Assembly: GCA_028673005.1 (NCBI GenBank)
Contig: CM054114.1
Location: 128,121,307-128,185,306 of the forward strand
Direction: 5' to 3'
Source: Tanypteryx hageni
Taxonomy: Eukaryota; Arthropoda; Insecta; Odonata; Petaluridae
Length of the DNA: 64,000 nucleotides
Shown: one piece after another, positions 58,295-64,000 of the stretch
Numbering within the stretch: position 1 is the stretch's first letter
Layout of the letters: each line of letters starts with the position of its first letter
Notes under the pieces: model-generated
What the model was told of the DNA's origin: nothing
Seen by the model: the letters and a program-made list of their open reading frames with translations, nothing else
The model's database searches: none
Translations under genes and position numbers: made by a program

Positions 58295-58491
58295 TTACAG
58301 CTTATGCCTGTCTGCATAGGATCTTCGGATCATATTATTCCATCAATTTCTTGTTTGGCAATTTCACCATTTGAGAGGGAGGAGTTTTCTTCGATGTATC
58401 TCTTAGAGGAAATCTGTTGGGGCAGTTTGATACTAGCTTGGCTAGTTCCGTCCCAACCAAGGAAACATCCGTGTTCAGAAACGAGAAAAAT

Positions 58492-58601
58492 TGTTCTGCT
58501 ACGATAGTTCAGAGGTAGAATATCTGCCCGGCAAGTGGAAGACCCGGGTTCGATTCCCGGTCATAGCAGACTTTTTTCTCGTTTCAAAATTATTCCCACC
58601 T
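58492..58601 (+). repeat. 110-bp duplicated module, copy 2
   Basis: Partner of 58,185-58,294. It is further enclosed by a 13-bp exact inverted repeat, GAAACGAGAAAAA (58,478-58,490) against TTTTTCTCGTTTC (58,573-58,585). Confidence 0.85.
58498..58568 (+). tRNA. tRNA-like sequence, copy 2 (Gly-like body, GGC in anticodon position)
   Basis: As copy 1, but the anticodon stem TCTGC/GTGGA closes fully when G-U pairs are allowed. The loop is again CCGGCAA, with C33. T6 starts at 58,572. The shared odd loop means the duplication happened after the loop had changed. Confidence 0.65.
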
Positions 58602-58739
58602 AAATTTATTGTGATAATGGCTTTTAAATTGACACAGTATATCCATCTGAAAGGAATAAAAACGTTACGAAAACCAGACGTGCATTTCGGCACCAAAGAA
58701 GGCGTCATCAAATGTGACTCACCGATAGTAGATTTCTAA

Positions 58740-59084
58740 GCTTTTCATGGTTATTGGCCAAATATGTTGTGTCAATTGGATTTTATCGACAAAATGAGGT
58801 CGATATTTTTATTCAATTAAGACTTTTCATAAAGTCACGCTGACATCAACAAAATTTATACTGAACTGTGATTTCCGATCCATATCATTCCCTCTTCCAC
58901 GTATCTTTATCGTTTGAATATAAGTATATCCTAAACCTGCAAAATCCCTCTTAGTTATTCACAATTCCTCTCAACCCATTATCTTAATTAGAAATTGAAC
59001 TCGGATGCCTCCAAATCATAGATAAAAATGCTAGTCAGTTTGTTCTCTGAGAGAATTCATTAACAACTTTAATCGCAGCACCAA
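58740..59084. other. Non-coding stretch, no gene seen
   Basis: AT-rich spacer with nothing recognisable. Confidence 0.4.
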
Positions 59085-59390
59085 AGCCAGGGATGGGGCA
59101 ACCTTTTCCACATGATGAACTGCTTTGGTGCTAGCGAATCCTTCAGCGGGAAGATGCCAATGCATAGTGGGCTTCTATTAGAGTTAAAATCGGAAGTTAC
59201 CGAGAGATCTTGAGGAATAATATAAATGAAAATCAAATTTAAATTAGATTTTGAAGGCTAATATTTCAATATTAAATGTTTAATTATCTTCATTTGAATT
59301 TAAATAGTATGAACTTATGTGTTAAAATTAACGGATCTCTTTTTCACTATGAGTCCGCGGGACGCATAAAGCGCCTGATCTAAGCATTAG
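59085..59390. mobile_element. hAT-like miniature element, copy 3 (diverged)
   Basis: The left end CAGGGATGGGGCAACCTTTT resembles the other two copies. Inside, 'gaaaatcaaatttaaattagattttgaaggctaatattt' and the right-hand 'gagtccgcgggacgcataaagcg' follow the same order. The right end is too diverged to fix, and I see no target duplication. Confidence 0.45.
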
Positions 59391-59508
59391 AACCCATTTC
59401 TGACACGCAGTAAAATGAAAAGATTTCGGATGCCGAATGTATGTTTGAATAGAGCGGAACTCGCCTTACTTTCTTCCACCTCTTTATCCCTCTCTTCCAG
59501 TGTATGTA

Positions 59509-59511
<3 letters not shown>

Positions 59512-59557
<46 letters not shown>
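59512..59557. repeat. (TA)n microsatellite
   Basis: 46 bp of alternating A and T. Similar runs are at 3,769-3,807, 37,429-37,457 and 41,299-41,341. Confidence 0.95.
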
Positions 59558-59559
<2 letters not shown>

Positions 59560-62500
59560 ACGGTAACTATGTGTTGCGGAAAGGAAGCCTTTCTCTTGTG
59601 CTGACGAGGGGAACTCCTCGAAATCTCCAATCTACGTATGTAAATGTGTCTCATTGACACACCGGCGGATCTCCTATTGGTGTCTGTTGGACTTCCTTCC
59701 CTCAATACCTGGTTGCCATTTATATATATAGCAATTTAATAGCGCCTGAAAACATTTGCCGCGAAATAGCTATTGGGGATTAATCACTAGGAGTTCATGA
59801 AGTTGGATAGAGCGTTTTGAGAATTTAATAATTTGAGAAAAATCTTCTTTCTCATTAGAGAAACACTGTGGAGGATTGCAGTTGATATATTAAATTGACT
59901 AGAGTTGTCAATTAGTACGTCGAATGTATAATCACTTAGTTCAGTGTAGTAAAAACAAAAACGCATATTTATACCAAAAACATTGCGCAAATATCCAATA
60001 TGTGAGTTACAGACGTTAAGCATCATAAAATTGGAGATGCATTGAAAGTCTGAAAAAATTTAAAAAGTTTGAATAATCCATTTCGAGTTCAAGAGACACC
60101 TTTCGGGATATCTATAACGGTGTTATAAGGCACTTGTCCATGAACAATAAGTGACCTATGATCTTAAAAAATGCTCAACAAAATCGATAGCGAATGATAA
60201 TGACTTTGCATAAAAGAACCCTTCAGTCTATTTGTTTGCATGCATTTCGCTCCGCGTGCTTGCCAAAAAATCTCAAGAATGAGCATAAAACATTCTCCCC
60301 AAACGTAAACAGAAAATGTGTACACCCTATGGATAATTTTGAGAACAACTTTTTACTTGAATACATTGTTTTAGCATTTATTGATAATAACACTTCGTTT
60401 CTTTCCTAGTTTTGTGTAAATGTCTACATAATAAATCTTCATTTAACTATTTCTCGAAATATTAGCAAATATAACATATTAGTGAAAGAAGTAAAATTCC
60501 AAACCCTAACAACTTGAAGAGAATAACCTTTGCTCTCAAGCATAAAAATGGTTCGTTCCTTAATGGCACTTACATACATTATTAATGAAATAAATCCGTC
60601 GCCTATATACTATCAACAATTTAAGTGAGGCGTGTATTTTGGAATAAGTATATCCTTAGGCGTCGTTTTGAAAATTTTTCTAAAAATCTGTTTTAAAATT
60701 TCTTTGCAATACATATTATAAATTTCATGAAAAATCTTTTTATTTAATAAATCATTTGTATCGTTCCACTGTCGCCTCTAAAATCATTTCATTAACTCTT
60801 ACAAATATTTCAAATAGTTCAAATTGACAAATATACCAAACCATCCTTATTTTTCGCGAAAAATAAGCAGAGGTAAGAATATTCCTATAGATATAAAATA
60901 TAATTAAAATACCAAGTAAAAGTATCAACTATTGAAAGGATAAATTAACGTTTTATTCCAACCTTAACTTTAATCAACCTTGTCGTGTAATTTTTAATAA
61001 ACTTAATTCTCAAATAATCTAATTCCTAAAACTTATGAATCACAGCAAATTTTTTTAAACATAAAATATTTTACCTTTGCCAGAGTATTACCTCGACTTT
61101 TCTTGTGGTCAGCATGTATATATATTGTATACAAAAACTTTTTCATATAACCCACGTCTTAGAATCGTATTAGACAATTTCACGACTATAAGAGCTGCTA
61201 AACGCCAAGAATAAATCGAGCAGTAACACGTTCCAGGTAACTAAATTCAGCTAAAACCAAATCCTCTCCCGCAAGGTTTCCCACGCTCACGCTTCTTTCC
61301 GCCTGAATTCCTCCCACACCTTATTATAGCATTACGGAAAATAATCACGAACACAGAACATTAACCTTATCAGAAAACGATTCGGAAAAAAATAAAACAA
61401 GGATTCCATTCACCACCGACCTCCGAACAATCTCCAATCTCCATCTCTCCGCAAAAAAAGAAAAAATATACAAGCCAACTATTTTCAGAACTCCACTCAA
61501 CCCATACCCTCCCCTCCCTCTTCTTCCACGTCTGATGTAGAAAAGATAAAGGGAAGTGAATGAAAAGCCGAGTGTTTTTTTCTTCAACCCTGCACGGAGT
61601 TTGGAATCTGCTCTATATAGGTGGAGCAGGTGGAAAAGGAAAGATGCCAGAGAGAGAAAGAGAGGCTACGAGAAGGAAACCAGTCCGTTATAAAAGAAAG
61701 GAAAGAAAGATGGCGTATAAAAGCAGAGAAAGAGTCGTAGAGTAAGCTTTTGAGGAAGGTGTTGAGAAAAGGGTGTTAAGGGCGAAATGAAAAGTCTCGG
61801 TTGTGGGAAGGAAAAAGAGAAGAGATAACGTGATGTAGGCTCCGGTCGAGGGGATCGGTTGCTAGGCACGTAGACAGGAAACAGAGGGAGAATGAGAGAG
61901 GATGAGGAGGGAGCTAGGGGAATGGGATCCGGAGATTGGAGGAAGAAAACGCGGCGAGGAAGAGGATTTTCTCTGGTAGCTCCGCTTTAGCCGTTACACA
62001 GATTGGAGGGACGTTACGTCTAAATCCTACGAGACCGGTTTCTCTCTTCGGAGAATTTATTGGGCGCGATATATGTCGAGAGCATAATATTTCGGGAGAC
62101 GTGAGGAAAGATCGCTCTTTCCCCATGTTTCGAAGGGCCTTCTATCCCGTTAAAGAGTGAGGTGTTCCTGTTTTTTTATATTTTACGCGAGTTGTGTTTT
62201 TATTTAAGTAGCAGGAGATGATGGGTCGGTGAGACCCCGAGGGCTGGTACAATATGCCAAAATAGGCGGGGAGATTGTTTTTTGGCGGCGTGGATGAAAT
62301 GCTGTTTAGCGATGTCAAATAACTAGGAGAAATCATGGCATATATAAGAGATGGCGAACTTATCGCGAACAACCAAAGGCAACGCAGGAGAGACCTGTAT
62401 CAACGCAGTAAAGCATGATTGCATTTTTATTTGGCATTTTATAATTTAGCAATCTTATTAAATCTTAAACCTCTTCAAGGAGATTGGCACATATGCGGGC

Positions 62501-64000
62501 ATCAAGGTCTAATATTAGTTGATGATAATTGGAATTTTCAACTTACAGTTTATCGGTGTGTGGCAATCTTATTTTTAGGTCTTTGAATCCCTAAAAACTA
62601 AAAAATAGCAGTTTAATGTCTAAATCTCGAGAATATCTTCAACAAGATTAAATAAAAGATAAAAAAACATTGTCTTTGAAGAGGTTAACCACCATAAATA
62701 AATGTGGCAGCTGAAGTACTCGCAACAACAATTCATGTACATACTAAATAACATAGAAAACAGAGATTCGGTAAAAATAATTGTTGTTTACATAAGATTG
62801 AAGAATCTCAAACGATTTCAAACAAGAGAGTTACTACATTTTAATTTTTCGAACACAGAGAAAATACAATTCAATAATCTCTATTCTATTATGTGGTAAT
62901 CTCTCGATATTCGAGAGTTTTATGCTAGCATTTTCATTTACTCGCGCAGAAATTATTGTAGCAATTTTCAATGTTCGCAGAAGGTGAATTACACTTATTC
63001 GCACACGCCAACCATAGCACACACCCCGTGTTTGGTGAATCCAGGGTCGGATTAAGGCACTCTGATATTCTAGCCAATTTTAAGACCCCATAAAGTAAGA
63101 GATTATTATATTATTTTCATACAAAAAATTGTTTCTTGAAACTACGTGGGTTTGTATTTTTTAATCGTAGTTGAATAAAAGTGTCTACATTTGAGGGAAT
63201 CTTACTTCACATATCTCCTTTATTTGTCAACCGACCTTGAAAAAATGTAAATAGCAGTCATTCTGATTTAGAGGTCCCTATTATTGCGAAGTCTTATGCT
63301 GTAGCTTATGCCTTGATCCGTCCCGCAAACCATGGAATTATGGAATTTAATCTCAAGAGCAAAAATGGTACCTATTGTATATGACGACTAGGAAACTGGT
63401 AAGCGAGATCCTCACACGATACTATACTATCAGTGTTTGTCTACCTGTCCGTTCGCACGCGTGTAATCAACCGCAGTTCCTAAAATATTTCTGCACTTAC
63501 TTACGACTCTGCCATTAAATTGTCTTTTATATATATATCCTGTGATGCTGACAAACTTTTTGTGTTTATACTTCTATGATAATAAGCATGTGAAAGTGTT
63601 AATGAAAGATCTTTAGAATTAAAATAACTAAATTTCATACAGGATATTCTTAATCAAATACTGTTTATGATTCTCCTAAGACATAAACAAACGAAAAAGA
63701 TCATTTTCAATACAATTCGATGCAAAACATGAAACCTTAATTTTTGACAAACATTAGTAAAATAAAATGAAAAACCTCGTGTTATCCTCTCCATTTAAAA
63801 TAATTTTCAAATTCATACTTTTCAGACTGCCGACAGAATGCCTGGAAAATTGTCCCATATGAAGAGACTTCGCCATTATACGAAATCCGGCTCAAACCCA
63901 TCCTCACTCTAACCCAGCTTCCACTTAAAGGTTTTCCCAGCAAAACCACTACTAACCCCCAAAACGTACTTTAATTTGTATTAAAGCATCAAAAAGATAC
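59558..64000. other. Non-coding stretch to the window end, no gene seen
   Basis: AT-rich DNA with a GA-rich block at about 61,540-61,970. Near 63,045 the text CAGGGTCGGATTAAGGCA resembles the start of a hAT-type element, but no matching right end was found. No coding exon is recognised. Confidence 0.4.

Noticed and set aside
1..64000. CRISPR arrays, bacterial operons, rRNA genes, integrated viral genes
   Set aside because: No regularly spaced repeat-spacer units, ribosome-site-led gene series, rRNA cores or viral hallmark proteins were found. All reverse transcriptases here are of LINE type.

Overview
The window looks like gene-poor, repeat-dense, AT-rich euk­aryotic DNA, most likely from an arthropod and probably an insect. 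The reasons are several degenerate non-LTR retrotransposons of the CR1/Jockey group, two degraded pogo/Tigger DNA transposons, hAT-like and TA-flanked miniature elements, long GA-rich tracts, (TA)n microsatellites, and almost no conserved open frames. I cannot name the species.

Layout. Positions 1-15,400 hold intergenic or intronic AT-rich DNA with miniature inverted-repeat elements (463-988, 2,943-3,243, 6,191-6,733, 8,032-8,333), a dispersed repeat with a period near 143-154 bp (1-250 and 9,225-9,660) and two very long polypurine blocks (10,390-11,240 and about 14,100-15,370). Positions 15,395-24,755 are a nested LINE cluster. It contains three copies of family A (tail of TAGATG repeats), an L1-ORF1-like gene with one nonsense codon, and family B (tail of CTAT repeats) with a 5' region of nested tandem repeats, a proline-rich ORF1 carrying three PAM2-like motifs, a broken endonuclease and a long reverse transcriptase frame that has lost catalytic residues. 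Positions 26,923-29,524 are a Tigger-type element on the + strand, and 32,522-35,158 a second pogo-type element on the - strand.

The only candidate host coding exon is 39,111-39,304 (- strand). It is bounded by a good acceptor and donor and contains a start codon followed by a signal-peptide-like sequence, with high third-position GC. Much of the window could therefore be intron or flank of a secreted or membrane protein gene. Further right are a tandem duplication (46,450-47,980), a CpG-rich block (50,095-50,375), an orphan transposon ORF bracketed by GGTAAATGTG iterons (54,330-55,212), a roughly 146-bp periodic array (55,440-56,350), a second hAT-like miniature element with clean 8-bp target duplications (56,877-57,199), a LINE 3' fragment, and a duplicated tRNA-like gene with an adjoining palindrome (58,157-58,601). 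The rest, to 64,000, is AT-rich DNA with no recognisable gene.

The most interesting signal is the set of three PAM2-like motifs in the LINE-associated ORF1. Proteins with this motif bind the MLLE domain of poly(A)-binding protein, so the retrotransposon may recruit that host factor. The tRNA-like duplication with its palindrome, and the palindromic iterons around the orphan transposon ORF, come next.
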